Assembly: GCA_023935145.1 (NCBI GenBank) | Contig: CM043698.1 | Span: 75,948,501-76,012,500, forward strand | DNA from: Bretschneidera sinensis | Taxonomy: Eukaryota; Streptophyta; Magnoliopsida; Brassicales; Akaniaceae | Direction of reading: 5' to 3' | DNA length: 64,000 bases | In this document: piece after piece, positions 11,537 to 23,564 of the stretch | Layout of the letters: each line of letters starts with the position of its first letter | How positions within the stretch are numbered: the first letter of the stretch is position 1 | The notes under the pieces: model-generated | The model's input: the letters and a program-made list of their open reading frames with translations, nothing else | What the model was told of the DNA's origin: nothing | Databases searched by the model: none | Translations under genes and position numbers: made by a program

Positions 11537-12638
11537 ATTATTTTATTATTAGAAGAGAATTTATAGATAACTACTAAATACATAATCATATTTTTTTTGT
11601 TTTTCGATAAAGTAGTATCACCGACCAACTTTCTCGCATCATATTAAATCCACTTTTCTCAACAAATCAAAAACAAACCATCCACACTAGGATTAGGAAT
11701 TCGTAAAGAAAATCCATATGGTCTGACCATCACAAATACATAACTAAATCTTATAGATATCTTTTCTTCCAAAAAAAAAAAAAAATCATTTTGAACCATT
11801 TTATCTCATTTTATAAAAAAAAAAACAAATAGCATTGATACCACATGTTTCAGTTTCATTAACCAAATTAGATACAAAGTAAATCAAATTGTTACAAATT
11901 AGATACAAGGTGCATCAAGCTATAATAAATAAATCAGCTACAAAGTACATCAATCTACAGAAGAAAAATGATAAAAACTCTTGCAAAACAAATACAACAA
12001 AAAAATATATAAATTTCCCTCTCTCGACAAAGATGAATTGATTTCACATGTTTTATTCCGTTCATTGCTTGCACCCTACAACACATATATGCATTAATTT
12101 TACTTTTAAAAAAAAAATTAAATAACTTAACCATGATTTCAATACATAATGCAAATTAAAAAATTATTTTTTAAAACAAATAAACAAAGAAAAAAATAGG
12201 CCCATATTAATTAATTTCACTAATTTTGAATAAGTTTAGGAAATTTCTTTACTAATTAAAACAAAAATTAAATCACCCACACCATAATAAATGAAATCAA
12301 TTTTTGAAAAATTAAGCACACTGTTGGATATCCAGACCAACTGGGACATGCAAACTCAACTATGGAGATCGAGATATAACACTAATCAACATCCCTCCAA
12401 ACCAAAATAAACTCATCCATGTTGCAAGAAGAAGAAAAGAGTAATTGTCAACCGAAACAATAATGACCACAAAAATTTTAGCTTTTTAAAAATTAAAATT
12501 TGCTAGTGTTTTAAAATTCGTTCTTCTTCAAATTTGCAATTAGTTTAAGAAGTTTTGTTCCATCTTCATAATAAAATTTTAAAAAAAGAACCGAAGATTA
12601 GCCAGCTGCCAACATATCATTTATCATGATATATATAT
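11537..12638 (-). repeat. Right-arm unit 1 of the inverted repeat
   Basis: This is an inverted copy of the left arm. It shares the words tatcacCGACCAACTT, acaaattagatacaagg, ttcacatgttttattcc, aagcacactgttgga and catcatttatcatgatatatat in the same order as the later units. It runs from the palindrome centre to the start of the miniature LTR element at 12639. It is non-coding with frequent A-runs. Confidence 0.8.
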
Positions 12639-13064
12639 GTAGGGATTTCAAACATTTCAAAACAATTATACAATCACAATAGCAAAAATAAAGAGAAAAA
12701 ATAACACAATAATTTTTAACATGGTTTGAAACCTCTTGCCTATGTCCACGAACCAATCATTATTCCACTACTTTTGCAATTTTTGGATGGAAGAAAGCTG
12801 CTAAGACTCACTAGACCACAATATACAATTTTTCTAGACAGAGCTGTGTGAAAACTCTCCCCAATCTCACAACCCAAAACCCGAATACTTCACTCAACCT
12901 TTGGGATCCTTATATTGGTGTTTGGTTGCTACACTCCCAACTGACCAACTATTATTGGTTAAGGAATATGGGTGAGAGGCTACATCTCTTGATGCCTATA
13001 TTTATAATAATAAGTATCCACATTCTTTTGACACATAGATGATGTGGGACTAAAACTACTTACA
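12639..13064 (-). repeat. 3' LTR of the TRIM-like element
   Basis: It shares with 13350-13783 the blocks aataatttttaacatggtttga, cctcttgcctatgtccac, tcattattccactactttt, aaaactctccccaat, atattggtgtttggtt and gatgtgggactaaaactac, in order. Visible divergence is roughly 10-15 percent, so it is not a recent insertion. Confidence 0.75.
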
Positions 13065-13335
13065 ATAACATTTTTCTCCGATGTTGGATTTGAAGAGCAT
13101 CCCAATAAATTCCTCTCTCAACTCAAATCTCCGGACACTTCTATCCCTGGTCCGTATTTGATTCCACCCGATCAGAACCTCCCTGTTTTAAACGAGCCTT
13201 TTATACCGCTTAATCATATTGTGAGCCTAATCCCAACAATCCTCCACCTAGGCTTAAAATTTGATCTTGAACAGCAAATCTGACTTACTTCTTCACCGCA
13301 TCAATTCTCTGAATTTTTGCCATTGTCAAACCTTA

Positions 13336-13347
13336 GATCTGATACCA
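13336..13347 (-). other. Primer binding site of the TRIM-like element
   Basis: The minus strand reads TGGTATCAGATC, one or two mismatches from the usual initiator Met-tRNA site. It lies two bases inside the 5' LTR edge at 13350. Confidence 0.7.
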
Positions 13348-13349
13348 CT

Positions 13350-13783
13350 TGTTGGGAATTCTAACATCCCAAAACAATTACACAATCAATAGCAAAAATA
13401 AAGCTAAAAAATAGCACAATAATTTTTAACATGGTTTGACACCTCTTGCCTATGTCCACAAGCTAATCATTATTCCACTACTTTTGCAACTTTTGGATGG
13501 AGGAAAACTGCTAAAACTCACCACACCACACCACAATAAATAATTTTTCTAGACAAAACTGTGTAAAAACTCTCCCCAATTTCACAACCCAAAACCCGAA
13601 TACACCCAATATTCACTCAACTTGATACCTATATTGGTGTTTGGTTACTACACTCCCACCTGACCAATTATTCATAATTAAAGAATAGGAGTGAGAGATT
13701 ACATCTCTTGATGCTTATATTTATAATAGCTAGTACCCACATTTTTTTGACACATAAACGATGTGGGACTAAAACTACCCACA
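13350..13783 (-). repeat. 5' LTR of the TRIM-like element
   Basis: It starts on the plus strand with tgttgggaattctaacatccc next to the priming site, and continues as the direct repeat of 12639-13064. The outer edge is uncertain by about 10 bp, because aaaactacccacattagaccc also occurs in the surrounding repeat units. Confidence 0.7.
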
Positions 13784-16700
13784 TTAGACCCAAACATATG
13801 CTTGTGAAGGCATTAAGGTAGAAGACTTATTAGTATCCACAACCCCATAAAAAACAGACCTCTAAACTAGAAAATTCTCAAAATTATATCAACATAGCCA
13901 TATGTTGTACAAGATCGTTTCCAAAAAGGGGCATTGCAAAGCTACAAAAAACAACCCACATTAGACCCAAACATCTGCTTGTGAAGGCACTAAGGTTGGA
14001 GACCTATTAGTATTCACAACCCTAGAAAACAACGCACTTCCAAATTTTCTTCAAAGAAAAATGGTGACGAGAGAGATTATTGGAATAATAGAAACTTAAC
14101 AAAAACAATTAATCTTAACCCCAATGGTAATTTACTAATTTACTTACCAATGCTCATATTTTTGTTTTGGGAGCAATGTTATTTGCAGTTTATTCTCACT
14201 GGGAGAAAAGCTTCACTTTCTTTGCTTTATTGAAAGTAGTATCACGGACCAACTTGCGCAAATCGTATTAAATCCACTTTTCTCAACGGGTCAAATCAAA
14301 CCATCCACACTCGGCCTCAAAATTTCGTAAAGAAAATCTTTATGGTCTGACCATCGCAAGCACATAACTAAATCTTATAGATATATTTTCTTCCAAAAAA
14401 AAAAATCATTTGAACCTTTGTATCTCATCTTATGAAAAAAAAAAAACAAATAGCATTGATTCTCATGTTTCAATTTCATTAACCAAATTAGATGCAAAGT
14501 ACATCAAATTGTTACAAATTAGATACAAGGTCCATCAAGCTATAATAAATAAATCACCTATAAAGTACATCAAACTGAAGAAGAAAAATGACAAAAACTC
14601 TTGCGAAACAAATACAACAAAAAAATACAATTCTCTCTCTGAATAAAGACGAATCGATTTCACATGTTTTATTCCATTCATTGCTTGCAACCTACAACAC
14701 AAATATGCCTTAGTTTTACTTACTTTTATGTAAAAAAAAACATTAAATAACTAAACCTTGACTTCAATACATAATGAAGATTAAAAAAATGTTTTTTTTA
14801 AAACAAATAAACAAAGGAAAAGTTAGCCCTATATTAATTAATTTCAATAATTTTGAATAAGTTTAAGTAACTTCAGCAAATTTCTTTACTAAATAAAACA
14901 AAAATTAAATCACCCATACCACAATAAATGAAATCAATTTTAGAAAAGTTAAGCACACTGTTGGATATCAACACTAACTCAACTATGGAGATCGAGATAT
15001 AACACTAATCAACATCCCTTCAAACCAAAATAAACTCATCCATAAGAAGAGGAAAAGAGTAATTCTTAACCAAAATAATAATAACCACGAAATTAAAACA
15101 GCACATTGCAAAGCTACAAAAACTACCCACATTAGACCCAAACATGTGTTTGTGAAGGCATTAAGGCAGAAGACTTATTAGTATCCACAACCCCAGAAAA
15201 CAACGCACCTCTCAAATAGAAAATTCCCAAAATTATATCAACATAGCTATATGTTGTACAAGAATGTTGCCAAAAATAGGGCATTGCAAAGCTGCAAAAA
15301 CAACCCACATCAGACCCAAACATCTGCTTGTGAAGGCACTAAGGTAGGAGACCTATTAGTATCCATAACCCTAGAAAACAACGCACTTCTAAATTTTCTT
15401 CAAAGAAAAATGGTGAAGAGAGAGATTACTGGAATAATAGAAACTTAACAAAAACAATTAATCTTAACCTCAATGGTAATTTACTAATTTACTTACCAAT
15501 GCTCACATTTTGTTTTGGGAGCAATGTTATTTGCAGTTTATTCTCGTTGGAAGAAAAGCTTCACTTTCTTTGCTTTATTGAAAATAGTATCACGGACCAA
15601 CTTGCGCAAATGATATTAAATCCACTTTTCTCAGCAGGTCAAATTAAATCATCCACCCTTGGCTTCAGAATTTCGTAAGAAAATCCTTATGGTCTGACCA
15701 TCGCAAGTGCATAACTAAATCTTATAGATATCTTTTCTTCCAAAAAAAAATCATTTTGAACCTTTTAATCTCATCTTATAATAAAAAAATAGCATTGACA
15801 TCTCATGCTTCAATTTCATTAACCAAATTAGACGCAAAGTACATCAAATTGTTACAAATTATATACAAGGTGCATCAAGCTATAATAAATAAATCAGCCA
15901 CAAAGTACATCAAACTGCTGAAGAAAAATGAAAAAAACTCTTGCAAAACAAATACATCAAAAAAATACTTTTCCCTCTCTAAACAAAGATGAATCGATTT
16001 TACAACAAATAAACAAATATGCATTAGTTTTACTTACTTTTAAATAAAAAATTAAATAACTTAACCATGATTTCAATACATAATGAAAATTAAAAAACGA
16101 TTTTTTAAAACAAATAAACAAAGAAAAATAGGCCCATATTAATTAATTTCAATAATTTTTAATAAGTTTAAGTAAGTTCAGAAAATTTCTTTACTAAATA
16201 AAACATAAATTAAATAACCCACACCACAATAAATGAAATCAATTTTAGAAAAATTAAGCACACTGTTGGATATCAAGACTAACTGGGATATGTAAACTAA
16301 ATTATGGAGATCGAGATATAACACTAATCAACATCCCTCCAAACCAAAATAAACACATCGGAAATTAAGCACACTGTTGGAAAAGAGTAATTCTCAACCG
16401 AAACAATAATAACAACGGAAATTTTAGCTTTTAAAAAATAAAACTTACTAGTGTTCTAAAATTCGTTATTCTACAAATTTGCAATCAGTTTTAGACGTTT
16501 TGTTTGATCTTCATAATAGGATTTTTAAAAAAAAAAAAAGAGTACTGAACATTAGCAAGCTGCCAACACATCATTTATCATGAAATATATATATAAGTTT
16601 TTTTATCTCCCAAAATGCATTTGAATTCCAATAAAACAAATAATCAATTACCATGGCAGCAATTTGAATGAGGAGATGTAGCCACTGATTACAGGATCGT

Positions 16701-18852
16701 TGCAAAAAACAACACATTGCAAAGCTGCAAAAACTACCCACATTAGAACCAAACATATGCTTGTGAATGCATTAAGGCAGAAGACTTATTGGAATCCATA
16801 ACCCCAGAAAACAACGCACCTCTGAAATAGAAATTTCCCAAAATTATATCAACATAGCTATATGTTGTACAAGATTGTTGCCAAAAATAGGGCATTGTAA
16901 AGCTGCAAAAACAACCCACATTAGACCCAAACATCTGCTTGTGAAGGCACTAAGGTAGGAGACCTATTAGTATCCACAACCCCAGAAAACAACGAACCTC
17001 TAAATTTGCTTCAAAGAAAAATAGTGAAGAGAAAGATTAGTTGAATAATAGAAACCTAACAAAAAAAAAATTATTCTTAACCCCAATGGTAATTTACTAA
17101 TTTACTTACCAATGCTTACATTTTATTTTGGGAGCAATATTATTTGCAGTTTATTCTCATTAGATGAAAAGTTTCACTTTCTTTGCTTTATTGAAAGTAG
17201 TATCAGAGACCAACTTGTATGCATTGTATTAAATCCACTTTTTTTTACGGGTCAAAGACGAACCATCCACACTCGAACTAGGAATTTCGTAAAGAAAATT
17301 CTTATGGTCTGATCATCGCAAGTACATAACTAAATCTTATAAATATCTTTTCTTCTAAAAAACAAAATCATTTTGAACCTTTTTATCTCATCTTATAAAA
17401 AAACAAATAGCATTGATATCTCATGTTTCAATTTCATTAACCAAATTAGATGCAAAGTACGTCAAATTGTACAAATTAGATACAAGGTGCATCAAGCTAT
17501 AATAAATAAATCAGCTACAAAGTACATCAAACTACAAAAGATAAATGTCAAAAATTCTTGCAAAACAAATACCAAAAAAAAAAATGTCCCTCTCTGAACA
17601 CAGACGAATTGATTTCACATGTTTTATTCCATTCATTACTTGCACCATACAACACAAATATGCATTAGTTTAAATTAGTTTTAAATAAAAAAATTAAATA
17701 ACTTAACCATGATTTCAATACATAATGAAGATTAAAAAATGATTTTTTAAAACAAATAAACAAAGAAAAAAATAGGCCCATATTAATTAATTTCACTAAT
17801 TTTGAATAAGTTATAAGTAAGTTCAGCAAATTTCTTTACTAGTTAAAACAAAAATTAAATCATCCACACTATAATAAATGAATTCAATTTTAGAAAAATT
17901 AAGCACACTGTTGGATATCAAGACTAACTGTGGGATATGCAAACTCAACTATTGAGATTGAGATATAACACTAATCAACATCCCTCCAAACCAAAATAAA
18001 CTCATCCATGTTGCAAGAAGAAGAAAAGAGTAATTCTCAACCGAAACAATAATAACGGTGGAAATTTTAGCTTTTAAAAAAACAAAACTTATTAGTGTTT
18101 TAAAATTTGTTCTTCTTCAAATTTGCAATTAGTTTGAGACGTTTGGTTCGATCTTCATAATAGAATTTTTTTATAAAAAGTACTGAAGATTAGCAAGCTG
18201 CCAACACATCATTTATCATGATATATATAGATTTTTTAATCTCCCAAAATGCAATTGAATTCCAATGAAATAAATAATCAATTACCATGGCAGCAGTTTG
18301 AATCAGGAGCTGTAGCCACCGGATCGTTGCCAAAAACAACACATTGCAAAGCTGCAAAAACTACGCACATTAGACCCAAACATATGCTTGTGAAAGCATT
18401 AAGGTAGAAGACTTATTAGGATCCTCAACCCCAGAAAACAACGCACCTCCGAAATAGAAAATTCCCAAAATTATATAAACATTGCTATATGTTGTACAAG
18501 ATTGTTGCCAAAAACAGGGCATTGCAAAGCTGGAAAAACAATCCACATTATACCCAAACATTTGCTTGTGAAGGCACTAAGGTAAGAGACCTATTAGTAT
18601 CCACAACCCCAGAAAACAACACACCTGTAATTTGCTTCAAAGAAAAATGGTGAAGAGAGAGATTACATGAATAATAGAAACCTAACAAAAACAATTAATC
18701 TGAACCCCAATGGTAATTTACAAATTTACTTTCCAATGCTTACATTTTTTTTGGGAGAATGTTGTTTGCAGTTTATTCTCATTAGAAGAAAAGCTTCACT
18801 TTCTTGGCTTTATTGAAGCTTTTGAAGAGAACTAATCGGTCTTGCAAATTGT
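13784..18852 (-). repeat. Right-arm units 2 to 5: tandem array of 1.35-1.63 kb units
   Basis: A paired marker (cat-tagacccaaacat followed by tgcttgtgaaggca, twice, about 177 bp apart) recurs at 13783/13958, 15129/15307, 16740/16918 and 18367/18545. Unit periods are therefore about 1346, 1611 and 1627 bp. Each unit continues with tttgctttattgaa, a tatcac-ggaccaactt block, a poly-A tract, tacaaattagatacaaggt, ttcacatgttttatt, aagcacactgttggatatc and gatatatat. Unit 5 is cut by the gypsy at 18853. No unit has an open frame longer than about 80 codons and I recognise no gene. Confidence 0.85.
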
Positions 18853-19822
18853 TGTAATGACCCATACCTAGGTGGGCCCTACCAGAGACGGTATCGTCAC
18901 CTTTCAGCTTCGAGCTCTAACTTGAATGCTATGCATACATCTGTGTATACCATATAGTTCACAATTTATCATAATCAAACAAATAATTTGATGTATAATA
19001 ATAATCGTTCAATACAAGAATGCATCACTTTTTGAAACCTTACAGTTTTACAAAAAGATACAATTTTGTTTTCTACATTTATGTATCGATATTTTTAATA
19101 GAATCAGGCTCAAGACAACTCTGAGGATGTTGTTTCCAAACCACCCGTACAAACTTTAACTAATAACTCTCAACTAGAGCTTTACTCTCAAATTCGGCTG
19201 CCACCTGGGGAAAACCAAACATAAAAAGTGTATGTGGGGGGGGGGGGGGGGTGAGCATCAAAAAGCTCAGTGAGTAGCACATTACTCAAAGTAGTGGATC
19301 TTTAGTTGTTATTTACAAATTTATATTATATATTAAGTTAAATGGTATAATACTTTAAGAATCGAAGTCACTTCCATATCCTTTCGAACATAAACTTCAT
19401 TTTGTCTTATCTTCAACTCGAGGGAAGTACTTATCATAATACGACACTTCACACCATTGTAAATTACTATAATTTTTTTATTTACAAACACATTAACACA
19501 ATCATTTACAACCCACTCTTATCCATTCCACATAACAAACAATCAACCAAACAAACCCAACTTCATCCAGTCATACAAATAAACATCATATACCCTTCAT
19601 TGGCCAATCACATCATGTGCCCCTTATTGGGCCAACCACATAATCATCATCAAATTTCAACAATCAAAATCGTATGAAATGGAATGCAATGCATGGTCAC
19701 ATCTCATTTGTTTCATTTCATCTCCCCTCATTGGACAAATCATATCATATGGCCCCTCACTAAGCTAATCATATCACAACGGGGATGTCTCCCCACGTAC
19801 AGGTACATTTCTCATCATATAT

Positions 19823-19960
19823 CCTCGAATTCCTTTCACCTTTCCCGAGCGGGGTCCTACCATGTCAACTCTCGAATCCTCTTCACCCATATCCATGCGG
19901 GGTCCTACCATATCGACATTACCCTTAGATCCCCTTCACCTATTCCCGGGCAGGTCCTAC
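19823..19960. repeat. Three-unit minisatellite in the 3' LTR of the second gypsy
   Basis: Units of the form cctt(t)cac-cattcccgggcggggtcctaccat recur three times with a period near 45-58 bp. The 5' LTR holds four such units at 35380-35577, so the copy number differs between the two LTRs of the same element. Confidence 0.7.
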
Positions 19961-20489
19961 AAGGCACATGTACATTCAATCATTCACATGACCATAACGA
20001 AAGCAAAATTTTACACATCAAATTCATAATAATCTCAAGTAATCTATTCTCATCACACAAAAAGGAAATCATTTCCATAAAATAACCAAATAAAATTATC
20101 ATGCATAGATTCACAATACACATTTCACATTCACAAACATTCATCATATTTCAATCACAATCTCTTAAAACAATAACATAGCATAATACGAGGAAAATAT
20201 ACTTTTACTTGAATGAATATTACTTCATATACATACACACAATTATGTAATACATTCAATATACAATCATACTTATTTTCATGTCATTTCCATTATAATT
20301 TGTTAAAATTTTAGGTTCTTAGTTTCATCTCGCTTACTAAAAGTAAGACAGACTAACCTCGATTTCCATGCTAGAACATCAAATCTAAGATTGACTTCAT
20401 CTTCCTCCAAAGATTAAATCAATAATTCCATTATATCCAAATCTCTTGATAAAAGTAAGTTTCTTCAAAAATATTCTTCTGTATTTTCT

Positions 20490-20492
<3 letters not shown>

Positions 20493-20533
<41 letters not shown>
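20493..20533. repeat. (CT)n microsatellite in LTR
   Basis: An uninterrupted tc dinucleotide run of about 41 bp. Confidence 0.95.
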
Positions 20534-20538
<5 letters not shown>

Positions 20539-20688
20539 CTCCTTCTCTTTTTCTCTCCATTTCTCCCGAAAGTTCCAATGCTGCAGATATTTATCTGCTC
20601 GCAGTTCAGTTCACTTTTTATTTTTTATTTTTATAATATACCGTTTTCTACCTTAAATATAAATTATGTAGAATAAGTATTAACAATT

Positions 20689-20900
20689 CAGTTGGCCTAT
20701 TGGTTAAGGTGCTACATTATGGGAGGGAGTGAGTTAGAGTCCCAAGGCTCGCCTTTTCTTCTGTTTTATTTTAGAATTTTAATCTTTGTACTACTTTAAG
20801 TAGAAACTAAGTAGGATAATTATAAGAAGATCTTGTTGGTGTAGTGGTTAAGGCACTGAATCTTAATTTAAAGGTGCTGGTTTGATTCCACTCTAATGTA
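20689..20900 (+). other. Two tRNA-like (box A / box B) modules inside the gypsy LTR
   Basis: At 20692-20752, TGGCCTATTGG resembles a polymerase III box A and gagttagagtccc a degraded box B. At 20844-20895, TGGTGTAGTGG fits box A well and ggtttgattcc fits box B (GGTTCGANTCC) with one or two changes. The A-to-B spacing is about 35-40 bp, as in tRNAs. Neither folds into a convincing cloverleaf or ends in CCA context, so they are tRNA-derived or tRNA-like relics, possibly a SINE head, and not tRNA genes. Confidence 0.4.
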
Positions 20901-21168
20901 TATTCCCCCATCTTTTTTATTTTATTTCACCACCTCATTCTTTAGAATTTTAGTTTTACTTAGTTTTTCTTACAATCTTTTAAAAACTTTGAAATCTTCC
21001 CATGACATATGTTTTTATTATTAAATTCTTAATTAATTTATTTATTTTTAAGTCTCACAAATCCCAATATAAATTAATTATAGTTTATTTTCATATAAAT
21101 GTACTACTTTTGATAAAAGTACACCCCTGTGAATTTAAAATAATTTTAATTAAATACCAGACTCTAAA

Positions 21169-21967
21169 ATTCTTCCCCACTAATAAAATTTTGTTCTCAA
21201 AATTTCTTCTAGTCTAGGTCCGCAAAGAAACAAGATTTATGTTTTGTTCATATCTATCTCATTACTCTACATTCCTCAGCTTTCTTATTTTCCCCAAATA
21301 TTTTTATCTAAAGGTAAAACTTTGTCTCAATCAAAATTTATTTATTTATTTATTTTTTGCCTCTAAACCAATTTTAGCTCGCTGTCATATGATCGATACT
21401 AGCTTAACATTAACACATCATTTCAATTAACTTTTTACTCAATTTACTAATGGTCTCGACTTACACATCAAATAATACTTTACACCTCTTACAATCATCC
21501 TCTTGGTTTCTTATTAATTTCCTGTGATAAAAATCTTCTCATAGAGTAACGCATTACTCATAAAAAGTTTCAATTCCAATCTCACATTTTTTTAATACCG
21601 TCTCCAATTTTAACTTTTTCACATTCTGAACTTAGTTCATCTCTTTAGTTCTTACTTACCATATCATTTTACTTTCACAATTTTTATAAAATCTTGCTCA
21701 TTTAAAAAATTTAAATCTTCTAGAAATCACCCATCATATCACATATCACATCTCCCCTCATCAATCACTATTCATTATTTACACGGTTTATTATTTGAAA
21801 TCCAATCAACCCTCGATGGCTTAGACATCATTGATAATTTTTCCATTATAGTACAAAGTCTTTACAATTATTCAAAATAACTTTAGGCCCTTTAGATTTT
21901 GTTCATGTTTTAATACTCTTGTCCTATTGTATAAGGTGAGTAAAAACTTCCCAAGTTCTTTCAATTA

Positions 21968-22025
<58 letters not shown>

Positions 22026-23559
22026 ACTGTATACGTAGTCTTAAAAAAATAATTAATATTCTCTGCATTCTATTTTAAACTTTATCATTTTTAACTCTCC
22101 AAGTTAGACTTTTGAACTTACCTTGATTTACAAATCTCCGTTTTCTCCAACTATTTCCTTTACCTAACCATTCTTTTGAATTTTTATCTTGCCTAATCTT
22201 TCTTTAAAATTTCAACTAACTCACAAGCTAGTTACTTTATTCTCCACGATTTTATTACTTCATTAACTAAAAAAATTCAAAACTTTGTTAATAGGCAAAA
22301 AGTGAAAATCACATTCAATGATTCGCGATCGTAACTCTAACTCATTAAAAAAATCCTTATCAACATCCTTTTAATCTCACATTCAACCTTTACTTCTCTT
22401 CGCAACAATAATTTCTAACATTTTTATACCTAACTAGACTATCAGTCCTTCATACTCTATCCCACTAATACCTTTATCAAATTTTAACCCTTAAGGTTAA
22501 TCACACATCTCAAGCCTTGGCTAACCACCATTCTTTCCTTTTATCCAAACCATACCAATATCAAATCATTCAACAATTTCTATACTTTACATTATGTCAG
22601 CTCATCAATTTCCATCTTTTATTAGCTCCAAATTAGCACTTTTTAAATTACTCTCCAAATAAAATAGAACTTTTGGACTTAAAAGTATCAATATTTCATC
22701 TAATTCCTTTTTAAAATCTCTAATAAGAGTTTCCAAGTCACAGAGAAAATTTACTGATGTCCTTTGATTAACACCTCATCACACTTGAATTTTGATTTAG
22801 ATTCAATACCCTAGTCCTCTTACAATTTCACACAAAAAAATTTCATCCTTAATTATTTCAATTAAATTTTTTATAAATTCAACTCCCACTATAATCACAT
22901 ACTTCATTTTAACGACACAATTTACTATGATTATTTCCATAAAATTTCTATTCAAGACCGATACACATTTCCTTTACTATCTTTCTTAAAATTTCAATTA
23001 TCACAAAATTTTCCTTTATTATTAACCCCACACCACTATTCTTTTACTCAAATTAATTTTTCTCTTTTTTACCTCAATCATTTTCAACATTACCTCTCTT
23101 ACTATGTCAACTATTTGTTATAATTATTTCTCTGGTTATTCATTTTCACACTTCTTGATTCATCAAAATTTCCCTAATATATCACTCTCTCATCTTCATT
23201 TCACATTTTACAATCAAGAATTTTTTATTATTCTTACAAATTTTCAGCACTACCTCCTTTATTTTTTGGATTTTTTTTTTCACACTTCTTAGTGGAAAAT
23301 ATATCATATCATTACAAAATCATTGCAACTCTATGATATTATTTCAATTATTCTACTATCATGGCCATTTATCATAAGCTCAAATACTTATATTACCACA
23401 CACATACATTAATTACCCATTAATTTATTTACAACTTTATTCCGTTCAATATTTTACAATATTTTTAATAACCATTTCTCAAACTCAAACATTTACTATT
23501 TATCTTAGAAGTTTACCCTTAGCAGCTTCTCTAACTTATTTAACTAGTATTCAACCATT
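21169..23559. other. Internal DNA of the second gypsy, left of the nested copia
   Basis: This is very AT-rich and T/C-biased on the plus strand. I find no RT, integrase or gag motif on either strand. It includes an AT microsatellite at 21970-22022. The last five bases before the copia (gttta, 23560-23564) are its left target duplication. Confidence 0.55.
21970..22022. repeat. (AT)n microsatellite
   Basis: An uninterrupted ta/at dinucleotide run of about 53 bp. Confidence 0.97.
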
Positions 23560-23564
23560 GTTTA
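23560..23564. other. Left target site duplication of the young copia
   Basis: gttta, identical to 33978-33982. Confidence 0.95.

Larger units (their letters stand above)
12639..13783 (-). mobile_element. Miniature LTR retrotransposon (TRIM-like)
   Basis: Two direct repeats of about 430 bp (12639-13064 and 13350-13783) flank only about 285 bp. On the minus strand the inner edge of the right-hand repeat reads CCCAACA and is followed two bases later by a priming site TGGTATCAGATC (13336-13347). There is then a short MAKIQRIDAVKK frame that stops at once. The LTRs carry a TATA-like tataaatata and begin near AGTTTTAGTCCCACATC. No gag or pol remains, so it must have moved with borrowed enzymes if it moved at all. 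Its right edge merges into repeat sequence through a shared aaaactac, and no target duplication is visible. Confidence 0.7.
18853..21168 (-). repeat. 3' LTR of the second gypsy
   Basis: 18853-20317 aligns with 34421-35916: both have gacccat-cct-ggtgggccct, gagacggtatcgt, aacctggggaaaa-type words, and the cccgggcggggtc tandem block. The remainder to 21168 has no partner, because the 5' LTR is cut. It contains a 16-bp G run (19236-19251), a CT microsatellite (20493-20533) and two tRNA-like modules (20689-20900). Its right edge is set at attcttccccac, the probable polypurine tract on the minus strand, and is uncertain by a few bases. Confidence 0.8.

Noticed and set aside
15132..18561. Recurring short frames of the type MFGS-V-CFCSFAMPYFWQ in the array units
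   Set aside because: They recur only because the DNA repeats. Copies carry substitutions and stops without a sign of coding constraint, and no family is recognised.
20835..20900. A tRNA gene
   Set aside because: Box A and box B words are present, but arms do not pair into a cloverleaf and box B has mismatches.
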